From: Pseudomonas sp. GM49
GTDB taxonomy: Bacteria > Pseudomonadota > Gammaproteobacteria > Pseudomonadales > Pseudomonadaceae
DNA: 38,423 bases
Assembly (NCBI RefSeq): GCF_000282355.1
Contig: NZ_AKJL01000278.1
Coordinates: 1 to 38,423, forward strand
Direction: 5' to 3'
Positions 8,041 through 16,296 of this stretch are shown in pieces. A program made the position numbers and the translations under genes. The notes beneath the pieces were generated by a model, which made no database searches, was not told the DNA's origin, and saw nothing but the letters and a program-made list of their open reading frames with translations. How positions within the stretch are numbered: the first letter of the stretch is position 1; each line of letters starts with the position of its first letter.

Positions 8041-8961
8041 TCAGGTGTGGCTATAGCGCTTGCGATAAGCACCCGGTGACACGCCGAAGCGCGATTTGAA
8101 GGCCGACGAGAAGTAGCTCGAATCCGAGAAGCCCCACGCATAACACAGCGCCGACAGCTTCTGCTCGACATCGGCGCGGCGCAGGTTTTCGGCGCAGAAG
8201 TCCAGGCGACGATGCTTGATGTACTGCGCCACCACCAGCCCGCGCTTGGAGAACATCCGGTACAGGCCGCGCACGGAAATCCCGACTTCACGGGCGATCA
8301 ACTCGGGGCACAGTTCCTCGTCGCTCAGATGTGCGTCGATGAAGGCGATGATCTTGCGGAACTGCCGCTCATGGGGATCGGCAGCGCTGTCACGGGCACT
8401 GATACCCGGCAACAACAAACTGGCCAGGGCATCGAGCACGGCCTCGCTTTCCTGCATGTCCAGCCCTTCCTGCTGGCGAGTCTCCAGCACCAGCCTGTTG
8501 GCCATCGCCGCCAGGGGGTTGCTGGCCGCGATGCGCGTAGCGCAGTTGACGGCATTGAAGTGTGAACCACGTTCCACGACCTGACGCGGAAGAATCAGCG
8601 ACAGCTGTCGGCAATCGTCGTGGTAGGTCATGTCGCTCGGACGGCTGGCGTCGATCAGCGCGATGTCGCCACAACCCAGTTGCGCGCGGTTGTCGTCCTG
8701 CTCCAGCTGTGAACTGCCACGCATCTGGAACACTGCGTAGTAGTGGCCGTCGCTGCTGGTGCTGACGTCCTTGCTGGTGCGATACAAATGCACGTGCGCC
8801 ATGTCGACCACACTGAGGTTGATCGCACCGCTGCGGAATTCCGCCAGTTCGCCGTAGAAATCAGTGTCCAGCGCCCGCGCGTCGAAACGCCCACAGGCCT
8901 GGTTCACCTGGCTCAACCAACTTTCGAACGCCTCGTTGCGCACCGTCGATGCTGTAATCAT
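8041..8961 (-). CDS. AraC/XylS-family regulator (FeaR-like)
   Basis: A 306-residue AraC-family activator. Residues 1-190 form the effector-binding part seen in FeaR- and XylS-like proteins of aromatic catabolism (for example GHYYAVFQMRGSSQLEQ). The C-terminal 100 residues carry the two helix-turn-helix motifs (REVGISVRGLYRMFSKRG and CYAWGFSDSSYFSSAFKSRF). It lies 152 bp downstream of iacF on the same strand, so it could be read through from the iac operon or have its own promoter. Its place inside the cluster suggests control of iac genes or of the aromatic amine genes, with an indolic or aromatic effector. The effector is unknown. Confidence 0.85.
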   Translation of the reverse strand: MITASTVRNEAFESWLSQVNQACGRFDARALDTDFYGELAEFRSGAINLSVVDMAHVHLYRTSKDVSTSSDGHYYAVFQMRGSSQLEQDDNRAQLGCGDIALIDASRPSDMTYHDDCRQLSLILPRQVVERGSHFNAVNCATRIAASNPLAAMANRLVLETRQQEGLDMQESEAVLDALASLLLPGISARDSAADPHERQFRKIIAFIDAHLSDEELCPELIAREVGISVRGLYRMFSKRGLVVAQYIKHRRLDFCAENLRRADVEQKLSALCYAWGFSDSSYFSSAFKSRFGVSPGAYRKRYSHT

Positions 8962-9113
8962 GTCCGCAAAGCCTCACGTTTTTGTTGTTATTTTTCGACC
9001 GCTTCATCGAGCGATTCGTCAAAACCGTTGTTTCTCTGGCCATCGCCTCCCTCGACGGCCGCCGGGAGCCCATTCAACAGGCTCCGGCGCATGCTTTCCA
9101 GCCTTCCCGAGGC

Positions 9114-10064
9114 TTAAATGTCCAATACCAGACGAGCGGAAAGCGCCCGTGACACACAGGCGCAGATCTGCTTGTTGGACGCCTTTTCCTTGTTCGACAG
9201 GCAGTTGTCGCGGTGCTCCGGTACACCGTCCAGCACCTCGACGATGCAGGTGCCGCAAATGCCTTCGCGGCATTCGGTGTCGATGTCGCAACCGTGGGCC
9301 TGCAGCACGTCGACCAGACTGGCGTCGGCCGGCACGTGCAGCACCACGCCGGAACTGGCCAGTTCCACTTCGAACGTGCCGGTCGGGGCGCTGTTGGCCG
9401 CCGGGTCCGCCGCGAAGTGTTCGAGGTGAATGGCCTCATCCGGGCGACTGCGCGAAGCCACTTCCACCACTGTGTTCATGAAGGGTGCCGGGCCGCAGGT
9501 GTAGACGTGGGCGGCGCTGCCGGCACGCTCCAGGCATTCACTCAACGCTGCGTCGAGATCCGCGGGTTCCACACCGTAGTGAAATTCCACAGATTCAGCA
9601 AAATTCGTCGCCAACAGCTCGGTAAACGCGGCGTACTGCGCCGAACGGGCGAAATAATGCAGGCGATACGGCTGGCCACTTTCCGCCAGTTTGTAGGCCA
9701 TGCTCAGTAGCGGCGTGACACCGATACCGGCGGCGAACAACAGGTGTTCACAGGCACTTTCATCGAGACGGAACAGGTTGCGCGGCGCGCCCATTTCCAG
9801 CTCCATGCCCTCCTCGACCTGCTCGTGCAACGCCAGCGAACCGCCGCGCGACTGCGCTTCTTTCTTCACCGCCACCAGGTACGCACGGCGATCCTGCGGC
9901 GGGCTGCACAGCGAATACTGGCGGGTCACCCCGGTCGGCCCGGTCAGGTCGACGTGGGCACCCGGTTCATAGGTGTCGAGCGGCTGGCCGTCACTGCGCA
10001 CGAGGCGAAAGGAGCGGATATCCAGCGCTTCGTCGACGATCCTTTCGATCTTCACCTTCATCAT
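9114..10064 (-). CDS. iacF: Rieske dioxygenase reductase IacF
   Basis: A 316-residue reductase of the VanB/phthalate dioxygenase reductase class: FMN/FAD-binding barrel (RQYSLCSP), NAD-binding domain (LLFAAGIGVTPLLSMAY, CGPAPFMN) and a C-terminal plant-type [2Fe-2S] ferredoxin domain (CREGICGTC plus a later DNCLS cysteine). It passes electrons from NADH to the IacC/IacD oxygenase. I use the ATG at 10064, which has AGGTGA five bases upstream; an in-frame ATG at 10082 would add six residues. A REP pair separates it from iacE, so its expression relative to the rest of the operon may be reduced. Without the context it could serve another Rieske oxygenase. Confidence 0.88.
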   Translation of the reverse strand: MMKVKIERIVDEALDIRSFRLVRSDGQPLDTYEPGAHVDLTGPTGVTRQYSLCSPPQDRRAYLVAVKKEAQSRGGSLALHEQVEEGMELEMGAPRNLFRLDESACEHLLFAAGIGVTPLLSMAYKLAESGQPYRLHYFARSAQYAAFTELLATNFAESVEFHYGVEPADLDAALSECLERAGSAAHVYTCGPAPFMNTVVEVASRSRPDEAIHLEHFAADPAANSAPTGTFEVELASSGVVLHVPADASLVDVLQAHGCDIDTECREGICGTCIVEVLDGVPEHRDNCLSNKEKASNKQICACVSRALSARLVLDI

Positions 10065-10118
10065 TGCATCACCTGAATACACTTGGTTGGGTTTAACACT
10101 ACGGCCAGGTCCAGACCT

Positions 10119-10201
10119 TGTAGGAGCGAGCTTGCTCGCGATGGACTTTCAGTTACATCGGTGTCGACTGACACACCATCGCGAGCAAGCTCGCTCCTAC
10201 A
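10119..10201. repeat. Inverted REP pair inside the iac operon
   Basis: REP cores at 10119-10141 and 10179-10201 (GTAGGAGCGAGCTTGCTCGCGA form) face each other in the 160-bp gap between iacE and iacF. The other junctions of this operon are overlaps or gaps of about 30 bp or less. Confidence 0.9.
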
Positions 10202-10224
10202 AGGATCATTTTCCGGCCATGAAG

Positions 10225-10965
10225 TCAGCGCATGAACAAGCCGCCGTTGATGTCCCAGCACGCGCCCGTTACGGAGGCGGCGTTGTCGGCGATCAACAGC
10301 AACACACTGTCGGCGATGTACGACGGGTCGCCGAGGGTGCCGGCCGGGATCATTTTCAGGATCTGCTCCAGACGCTCCGGCGCCACGGTTTCGCGCACCA
10401 CCGGCAAGTCCAGAGGACCCGGCGAGATGCTGTTGACCGTCACCCCTTGCGGCGCCAGTTCACGGGCGAAAACCTTGGTCAGGGTCGCCACGCCGCCCTT
10501 GGCCGCCGCGTAGTGCGCGCCGGTGGCGGTGCCGCCGTTCTGCCCGGCAAGCGACGCGATGTTGACGATGCGCCCGAAGCCACGCTCGGCAAAGTGCGCG
10601 CCGAACACCTGGCAAGCCACGAAGGTGCCGCGCAGGTTGATCGCCATCGACTCGTCGAACTCTTCTGGCGTGATGTCCATCAGCGCCGCGACTTTCGACA
10701 CGCCGGCGTTGTTCACCAGAATATCGGTGCCGCCCCACTGCTCAGTGAGCAGATCGCGAGCACACTGGAAGTCGGCTTTGCTGCGCACATCCAGCTCGAT
10801 GGCCATGGCGCTGGCGCCGCTGCCATCGAGTTGTAAAGCCAGTTGCTGCACGCCGTCGAGGCGCACATCCGCCAGGGCGACGCGATAACCTGCCGCGTGC
10901 AGACGGCGGGCGATGCTCTCGCCAAGCCCGCGCGAGGCACCCGTTACGAGGGCTACTCGACTCAT
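10225..10965 (-). CDS. iacE: Short-chain dehydrogenase/reductase IacE
   Basis: A 246-residue classical SDR. The cofactor motif is TGASRGLG (8-15), NNAG lies at 85-88, and the catalytic residues are S138 (NIAS), Y152 and K156 (HYAAAKG). In characterised iac systems IacE acts on the oxidised indole-acetate intermediate on the way to dioxindole-3-acetate. The GAGGG ribosome-binding site lies eight bases before its ATG, and only ten bases separate it from the iacD stop codon, consistent with co-transcription. The exact step is taken from work on related clusters and cannot be read from this sequence. Confidence 0.87.
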   Translation of the reverse strand: MSRVALVTGASRGLGESIARRLHAAGYRVALADVRLDGVQQLALQLDGSGASAMAIELDVRSKADFQCARDLLTEQWGGTDILVNNAGVSKVAALMDITPEEFDESMAINLRGTFVACQVFGAHFAERGFGRIVNIASLAGQNGGTATGAHYAAAKGGVATLTKVFARELAPQGVTVNSISPGPLDLPVVRETVAPERLEQILKMIPAGTLGDPSYIADSVLLLIADNAASVTGACWDINGGLFMR

Positions 10966-10975
10966 GTTGGTGCCC

Positions 10976-11476
10976 TCACAAAAGGAAGCCGAGCGCGCTC
11001 AGGCTGTCGGTGGAGTTGATCAGGCGCACCACCTTGCGTTCCAGGGTCGGCACGCCGTCGGTGAAGCGGATGCGGTGGTTCAGGTCGGCCACGAATGGCG
11101 TGTGCACGCCGCGCTTGTAGGCGTACAGCAACTGCGCGGAATTCACTTCGACGATGTCACCGGCCGCTTCCACCAGACGGAAACGCGAGACGGTGCGAAT
11201 GGTTTTCGCCGCGTCCACCGCCGACGGCGAGAAGCCGGCGCTCAGGCGCTCGATGCGCAGGGCACGCATGCGCGCATCGTCGTAGGCGTAGTTGAGGGCC
11301 GCTTCGAAATCTTCGGTGTCCGGGTCGATCGGCACGATGTACTTGCCGCTGTCGCTCCACAGGGTCGCCCATTCGGCGTAGTTCTTGTGGTCGAGCAGTT
11401 CGGCTTCGCGCCAGATGAATTCGATGGCCTGGGCCAGGGGACCTGCAAAACCGTTCAGGGTGTCGTGATTGCTCAT
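10976..11476 (-). CDS. iacD: Ring-hydroxylating dioxygenase beta subunit IacD
   Basis: A 166-residue small subunit of an aromatic ring-hydroxylating dioxygenase (cystatin-like fold, structural, no cofactor). Typical stretches are FIWREAELLDHKNYAEWATL and SRFRLVEAAGD. Its ATG overlaps the TGA of iacC (ATGA), so the alpha and beta subunits are translationally coupled. An upstream in-frame ATG at 11497 would place the start inside iacC and looks wrong. It assembles with IacC as the oxygenase acting late in indole-3-acetate breakdown. Confidence 0.88.
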   Translation of the reverse strand: MSNHDTLNGFAGPLAQAIEFIWREAELLDHKNYAEWATLWSDSGKYIVPIDPDTEDFEAALNYAYDDARMRALRIERLSAGFSPSAVDAAKTIRTVSRFRLVEAAGDIVEVNSAQLLYAYKRGVHTPFVADLNHRIRFTDGVPTLERKVVRLINSTDSLSALGFLL

Positions 11477-12756
11477 TGGCTCATCATCCTTTTCCACATG
11501 TCGTAGGCACCGCGCATGCCGCCTTCGTCGGTGGCGTGGCTGACCTTGTCGCCGTTTTCAGCGGTGATTTCGCGGTTCAGGCCGCGGTTGACCAGGATCG
11601 GCGCGTCGACGCCGGCATACGAGCCGCGCTGTACGCGGTCCCAGGCTTCGGCATCGTCAGGGCTGCCGAAACCGAACGGGCCCTGGAAGTGTTCGTGGAT
11701 GCGCATGCGTTCGCGGTTGGCGATTTCCGGGCCGCCGTCCATGCCGAGAGCCACGTGACGGATCTCGGTTTCGGTGACCGACACCGGACGCAGCACGCGG
11801 AAGAACGACATCGACATCGCCACGTTGGGGAACAGATTCAGGTTGAAACCGGCGCCGTGCAGCGAACGCACGATGCGACGCACCTGATCGGCCGGCAGGG
11901 TTTTCGACAGTTCGTCAGTGACGTGGGCGAAGCGCTCCTGCAACTGTTCGGTGCCGTCGTCGTGATCCAGGTCGACGTGCTCCGGCACCATCACCATCAC
12001 GCTGTGGCCGTTGCCCAGGGAGTGGGTCACGGCTTGTTCGTCGGTCATGAACGAGAGCATTTCCGAAGTTTCTTCATCCACCGACGACATGAACGACTTG
12101 TGCACGATCGGGAAGTGATAACCGTCGGTGGTGTTTTCCAGCTGGATCTTCCAGTTGCCCTTGAAGCTGAACTTGTGTTCACCCTGGGTCTTGATCGGGT
12201 AGCCGGCGCCCTGCTTCATGAACAGGTCCATCCAGTGTTTGGCGCCGCCAAGGAAGTCTTCCAGCGGTTCGATCTCGTCGTTGTAGCTGGCGAAGACCAT
12301 GCCGGCGTAGCTTTCGACGCGCAGGCTGGTCAGCGGCAGTTCGGACTTTTCCAGGATGCCTTCGTAACCGTCCGGATACGGCAGCGCCCGCAACTTGCCG
12401 TCCAGGCCATAGGACCAGCTGTGGTACGGGCAGGTGAAACCGGTGGCGTTGCCCTTGTGCTTCTCGCACACGGTGGCGCCACGGTGCCGGCAACGGTTTT
12501 CCAGCACGTTGATGGTGTTCTTCTTGTCGCGCACGACGATCACCGGGCGACGGCCGATGGTGGCGGTCTTGAAGTCGCCGCTGTTACGCACCTCGCTTTC
12601 GTGGGCCACCCACACCCAGGTGCGGTAGAAAATCTTTTCCAGCTCGGCTTCGAACAGCGCCGGGTCGTTGTACAGCGAGACGTCGACGCGGTCGTGACTG
12701 ACCAGGTCTTCGGGGCTTTTCGACGTGGCGATCAGCCGGTATTCATGAGTGCTCAT
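11473..12756 (-). CDS. iacC: Rieske dioxygenase alpha subunit IacC
   Basis: A 427-residue alpha subunit of a Rieske non-haem iron oxygenase. The Rieske cluster ligands are C89, H91, C109 and H112 (CRH ... CPYH, the CxH-x17-CxxH spacing). The mononuclear iron histidines are H214 and H219 (DGYHFPIVH), with the bridging aspartate D211. In iac systems this oxygenase, with IacD and reductase IacF, takes the oxidised intermediate toward catechol. The ATG at 12756 has AGGAG six bases upstream. The open frame continues 43 codons further, but that segment overlaps the end of iacH and is not conserved-looking. It resembles benzoate-class oxygenases in general; the neighbouring genes fix the assignment. 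Confidence 0.9.
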   Translation of the reverse strand: MSTHEYRLIATSKSPEDLVSHDRVDVSLYNDPALFEAELEKIFYRTWVWVAHESEVRNSGDFKTATIGRRPVIVVRDKKNTINVLENRCRHRGATVCEKHKGNATGFTCPYHSWSYGLDGKLRALPYPDGYEGILEKSELPLTSLRVESYAGMVFASYNDEIEPLEDFLGGAKHWMDLFMKQGAGYPIKTQGEHKFSFKGNWKIQLENTTDGYHFPIVHKSFMSSVDEETSEMLSFMTDEQAVTHSLGNGHSVMVMVPEHVDLDHDDGTEQLQERFAHVTDELSKTLPADQVRRIVRSLHGAGFNLNLFPNVAMSMSFFRVLRPVSVTETEIRHVALGMDGGPEIANRERMRIHEHFQGPFGFGSPDDAEAWDRVQRGSYAGVDAPILVNRGLNREITAENGDKVSHATDEGGMRGAYDMWKRMMSQ

Positions 12757-12779
12757 GCGGTTCTCCTCATGGCTTCTTT

Positions 12780-13904
12780 TCAGATTTGGGTTGTAGAGGC
12801 TTGAAGTTGCGCACCAAAGGCGCAGACCAGCTCGTCCTGACCTTTGCGGCCGACGATTTGCAGGCCGACTTTCAATCCGCCGCAATCGAGTTCCACCGGC
12901 ACCGTCAGCGCCGGGTGGCCGCTGAGGTTGAAAGGCCGCACCAACGGGGTCATGCCGGCCACCGCCTTGCTGCCGGCGCGGGCTTCGCTGAGGGTCGGCG
13001 GCAGGCTTGGCAGGGTCGGCAGCAACAGCACGGCGAACTCTTCCAGCGCCGCATCGACCTGTTGCGTGAAGCGCCTGCGCACGGCCTCTGCCTCTGCGAG
13101 CTCTTCACGAGTAGTACGGCTGGCCGCCAACAGGCGTGTCTCGACGTCGGCGCCGATCAGGCCCTTGCCGGTCAGGTGGCCGAACGCCGCCCAGTTTTCA
13201 AAATTGATCACGGTCAGGCCGGCGGCGAACGCCGCTTCGAATTCGCTCAGGCGCAGGTGGCTGCGACGCCATCCGGCGCGGTCGGCAGCGGCACCGAGAC
13301 TGGCTTGCAGGTGCGCGTCACAGGCCACGTCGAGGAAGCCGACTTTCGCGCCGTCTGCGGGCAATCCCTGCACCTCAAAGCCTGGGCAAATCACCTGCAT
13401 GGCGGCGATCAGATCGTCCATGGACCTGGCGAACGGCCCGACGCAATCGAGGCTGGACTCCAGCGGATGCGCACCGATACGGCTGACACGGCCATAGGTC
13501 GGCTTGAGCCCGGCGATACCGCAGCACGCCGCCGGCACCCGCACCGAACCTCCGGTGTCGGTGCCGATGGCGATGTCTGCCAGGCCGGCGGCGACAGCCG
13601 AGGCCGAGCCGCTGGAGGAACCGCCCGGCACCCGGTCCGGCGCCTGCGGGTTCACCGGTGTGCCGGTCCAGTCATTGATGCCGGTGACGCCGAAGGCCAG
13701 TTCATGCAGGTTGGTCTTGCCGACGATCTGCCAGCCGGCGTCGAGGATCGCGTCGACCACTTCGGCGTTTTTCGTTGCAGCGGGTGCATCGGCGAAGGCA
13801 CGACTGCCCGAGCGGGTCGGGTGGCCGGCGATGTCGATGGAGTCCTTGATGGCGACGCGCTTGCCGTTGCCACCGAGGAGGAATTCGCTGATGAAAGTAC
13901 TCAT
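12780..13904 (-). CDS. iacH: Amidase-signature hydrolase IacH
   Basis: A 374-residue amidase signature protein. The catalytic triad is readable: K20 (VAIKDS), cis-Ser S96 in GGSSSGSAS and nucleophile S120 in DTGGSVRVPAACCG, with the 24-residue spacing usual for the family. It is rather short for this family. Its ATG overlaps the stop of iacI (ATGA). Amidases of this type occur in iac clusters as iacH, where an essential role is not established. Hydrolysis of indole-3-acetamide or an IAA-amino acid conjugate to feed the pathway is a reasonable guess. Confidence 0.86.
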   Translation of the reverse strand: MSTFISEFLLGGNGKRVAIKDSIDIAGHPTRSGSRAFADAPAATKNAEVVDAILDAGWQIVGKTNLHELAFGVTGINDWTGTPVNPQAPDRVPGGSSSGSASAVAAGLADIAIGTDTGGSVRVPAACCGIAGLKPTYGRVSRIGAHPLESSLDCVGPFARSMDDLIAAMQVICPGFEVQGLPADGAKVGFLDVACDAHLQASLGAAADRAGWRRSHLRLSEFEAAFAAGLTVINFENWAAFGHLTGKGLIGADVETRLLAASRTTREELAEAEAVRRRFTQQVDAALEEFAVLLLPTLPSLPPTLSEARAGSKAVAGMTPLVRPFNLSGHPALTVPVELDCGGLKVGLQIVGRKGQDELVCAFGAQLQASTTQI

Positions 13905-14386
13905 GTGCCCGCTCCCAAGGTGAAGAGCTCCGTGTTGAACAGCCGTTGCGTGCGGAAATGGGCGATCAGCCAGGTGCCGTCGACGCAGCGGAAATCGATG
14001 TTCAGGCGCGTGCCGAACAGCTCGCTGCGGCCATCGGCGTAGGTGGAAATCTGCTGCATGATCCACTGCCCTTGCGCCGTGCTGCCGTCGACGCTGATCG
14101 ACTCGCTGGTGAGGTAATGCAGGTTCAGGCAAAAGTGCTCGGACGGCGGCAAATAGCTGCCGACAAAAGCTGCCACGGCATCACGCCCACGGTGCTGGCC
14201 GAAGGTCTGCGCGGTCTGGCTGCCGACGCCTTCCCAGGTCGCATCGATGCAGAACAGCTCAGCCAATTCGCTGACATGGGTAAGCGCCCTCGGCACATCG
14301 CACAGGTCCATGTAGCGCGCCATCAGGCGGCGCACCGCGCTTTCCCCTTCGAGCGTCTGAAGACGCTGCAGCAAGGCCTCATTCAT
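13901..14386 (-). CDS. iacI: SnoaL-like protein IacI
   Basis: A 161-residue protein with the look of an NTF2/SnoaL-like fold: an N-terminal helix (LEGESAVRRLMARYMDLCDV), a central AELFCIDATWEGVG segment and later strands (LNIDFRCVDGTWLIAHFRTQR). It sits three bases after iacB and overlaps iacH by four bases, well inside the operon. IacI has been listed among the accessory iac proteins without a settled catalytic role; a cofactor-free isomerase or hydrolase acting on an unstable intermediate would fit the fold. No catalytic residues can be named with confidence. Confidence 0.8.
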   Translation of the reverse strand: MNEALLQRLQTLEGESAVRRLMARYMDLCDVPRALTHVSELAELFCIDATWEGVGSQTAQTFGQHRGRDAVAAFVGSYLPPSEHFCLNLHYLTSESISVDGSTAQGQWIMQQISTYADGRSELFGTRLNIDFRCVDGTWLIAHFRTQRLFNTELFTLGAGT

Positions 14387-14389
14387 GGC

Positions 14390-14761
14390 TTACACCCTGG
14401 CCGCGTCAGGGATGGTCAGCGGGCGACCGATGCGCGCTTCGACCCTGGCGTAGCGCCACAGGCTGTACTCGCCGACCGGCGTGGTGCGGAACAGGTTGCA
14501 GGCGTCGATCACCGACTGGTGGCAGTCGACGTCGGCCATGATGTACACGGTCCAGGGCGAGGTGGTGGACGGGCCGACCATCAAGCGGTCGTCGTCCATG
14601 GCACCAAGCACGGTGATGCCGGGCATGGCGCCGAGGGAGCCCATCATCTGGCTGAAGCCCTTCCACACGCTCAAGCCTTCGCCGGTGGGCAGGTCGAAAA
14701 AGTTCTGGGTGATGCCGATGCAGAAGACGACGCGCAACGGTTCCTGGGTAGCTTGGGACAT
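14390..14761 (-). CDS. iacB: Small conserved protein IacB
   Basis: A 123-residue protein without signal or membrane segments. It matches the small IacB-type protein found after iacA: an N-terminal strand (LRVVFCIGITQNFFDL), a central GITVLGAMDDDRLMVGP and a TVYIMADVDCHQSVIDACNL segment, compatible with a dimeric alpha/beta (ferredoxin-like) barrel. I use the ATG at 14761, with AAGGA eight bases upstream; the longer frame extends back into iacA. Its exact role in indole-3-acetate oxidation is not known to me. Confidence 0.8.
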   Translation of the reverse strand: MSQATQEPLRVVFCIGITQNFFDLPTGEGLSVWKGFSQMMGSLGAMPGITVLGAMDDDRLMVGPSTTSPWTVYIMADVDCHQSVIDACNLFRTTPVGEYSLWRYARVEARIGRPLTIPDAARV

Positions 14762-14792
14762 GGTGTTGATCCTTGAAAAAAGTAATGAAAAA

Positions 14793-15962
14793 TCAGATGT
14801 AGCCCGGGAACGGCGGCACACCGAGGAACACCGAGCCGGCGCCGTCGTACAGCCCTTCGCTGAGGAAGGCGTGCTGGGTCACCACCATCGAGTCGCGCAG
14901 GTAGCGTTGCAGCGGATGACGCAGGTAAATGGCGGTGGTCCCGGCCAGGCTGTAGGCGCTCTGCACCACCTCGGCCCCCGCCTGGGAGACATGGATCGCC
15001 GACAGGCGCAACAGGCTGGTCTGCTCCGGCGTGACCGGGTTGCCGGCCAGGATCGAGTTCCACACCTGTTCGGTGGCGTTGTAGAAGAACCCTCGCGCGG
15101 CCATCAGCTTGGCTTCGGCCTTGGCGATCTCAATGCGCACGTAAGCGCGGTCGGCCATTTTCGGTGCACCGGTAATGCCGCCGGCGCCGGCCATGCGGCT
15201 GATTTCGTCCAGCGCTGCACGGGCCAGGCCGAGGTTGACCACGGCCAGCACTTGCGCGGCGTAGGCGATCGACGGGTAGCGGAACAGCGGTTCGTCGATG
15301 GTTGCGGCACCGCCACGGATGAAGGTCCAGCGGTCCTCGACGAATTTGTCGGTGACGCGCAGGTCATGGCTGCCGGTGCCCTTGAGGCCGACCACATCCC
15401 AGTTCTCGACAATCTCGACCTGGCTGGCCGGGAATACCGCCGTGCGCGGTTTGCCGCCCGCCGTACTTGCACCGATACCGACACCCAGCAGGTCCGCGCC
15501 TTTGCTGCCGCTGGCGAACTTCCAGGTGCCGTTGACCTGCCAGCCGCCTTCCACCGCTTCGGCTGGCTGCAGCGGGAACAACCCGCCGGCGAACACCAGG
15601 TCAGGGCTTTCGGCGTAGATTTCAGCCAGGGTTTCCGGCGGCAAGGCCGCCAGATAGACACCGGCGCTGCCGAAGCTGGCGACCCAGCCCGCCGAGCCGT
15701 CGGCTTCGGAGATGCGTTCGATCATGTGCAGGAACAGCGCCGGCGCCAGGGCGTCGCCGCCGTAGCATTTCGGCGTGGCGGCGCGATAGATGCCCAACTG
15801 CTTGAAGCGCTCGATCATGTCCCGAGGCACGTGGGAGCCGGCGTCGAATTCTTCGCGGCGTTGGCGAACCTCATCCAGCACCTGCTCAAATAGCTGACTC
15901 TTGACCATTGGCACGACCGGGCCGGACACAGGGTCTTGTTGCGCGACAGCTGAACGCAGCAT
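14793..15962 (-). CDS. iacA: IacA, acyl-CoA dehydrogenase-fold flavin-dependent monooxygenase
   Basis: A 389-residue protein with the acyl-CoA dehydrogenase fold of two-component flavin monooxygenases such as HsaA and indole oxygenases. Visible stretches are the N-terminal MIERFKQLGIYRAATPKCYG, a central KFASGSKGADLLGVG and the C-terminal helical domain ending QRYLRDSMVVTQHAFLSEG. It is expected to catalyse the first oxidation of indole-3-acetate using reduced flavin from IacG. Such proteins also oxidise indole and can give indigo. It is the first gene of the minus-strand operon, with GGAG nine bases before its ATG, and is divergent from the histidine kinase. An ordinary acyl-CoA dehydrogenase is unlikely given the cluster. 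Confidence 0.9.
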   Translation of the reverse strand: MLRSAVAQQDPVSGPVVPMVKSQLFEQVLDEVRQRREEFDAGSHVPRDMIERFKQLGIYRAATPKCYGGDALAPALFLHMIERISEADGSAGWVASFGSAGVYLAALPPETLAEIYAESPDLVFAGGLFPLQPAEAVEGGWQVNGTWKFASGSKGADLLGVGIGASTAGGKPRTAVFPASQVEIVENWDVVGLKGTGSHDLRVTDKFVEDRWTFIRGGAATIDEPLFRYPSIAYAAQVLAVVNLGLARAALDEISRMAGAGGITGAPKMADRAYVRIEIAKAEAKLMAARGFFYNATEQVWNSILAGNPVTPEQTSLLRLSAIHVSQAGAEVVQSAYSLAGTTAIYLRHPLQRYLRDSMVVTQHAFLSEGLYDGAGSVFLGVPPFPGYI

Positions 15963-16009
15963 GGGCTAGTTCTCCGTTTTGATTATTGTTAGTGGGCTCC
16001 ACCGCTGTC

Positions 16010-16109
16010 TGTAGGAGCGAGCTTGCTCGCGATGGTCGTCAACGATGACGCTGGAAACCTGGCACCCCGTGGCGCTCTCAGGTTCATCGCGAGCGAGCTC
16101 GCTCCTACA
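16010..16109. repeat. Inverted REP pair upstream of iacA
   Basis: REP cores at 16010-16032 and 16087-16109 lie between iacA and the candidate operator. They probably fall in the 5' untranslated region of the iac transcript. The whole gap from 15963 to 16296 contains no gene. Confidence 0.88.
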
Positions 16110-16189
16110 AGGGGCGGGTCGTTGCCCTTGCATTGGGGTCCAGTGTAAAAACCGCATCCGGCCGCAACTATTGGGGCGTGCAGCCTCCT

Positions 16190-16208
16190 CGCTAAAGAAA
16201 ACCCCTAG
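16190..16208 (-). promoter_or_regulatory. Candidate operator shared with the iacG/response-regulator region
   Basis: Read on the minus strand this is CTAGGGGTTTTCTTTAGCG, which matches 7125-7143 at 16 of 19 positions. It lies 228 bp upstream of the iacA start and 89 bp upstream of the histidine kinase start. A -10-like TATAAA at 16253-16258 precedes the kinase gene without a good -35, as expected for an activated promoter. The palindrome seen in the other copy is not conserved here. The function as a response regulator site is inference. Confidence 0.5.
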
Positions 16209-16296
16209 ACCCACGCCGGTTACCTCTGAGCGCATCGCGCTGTGCGAGCAGGTATAAAACGCCATACTGCAAATCTCTGCCGCCAGGGGCCGTGCG

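Noticed and set aside
11476..12804. A 442-codon plus-strand frame opposite iacC
   Set aside because: Shadow of the Rieske oxygenase gene; repetitive His/Val-rich composition and no ribosome-binding site. The same applies to 12786-14042, 14481-15893 and 16192-17718 (minus).
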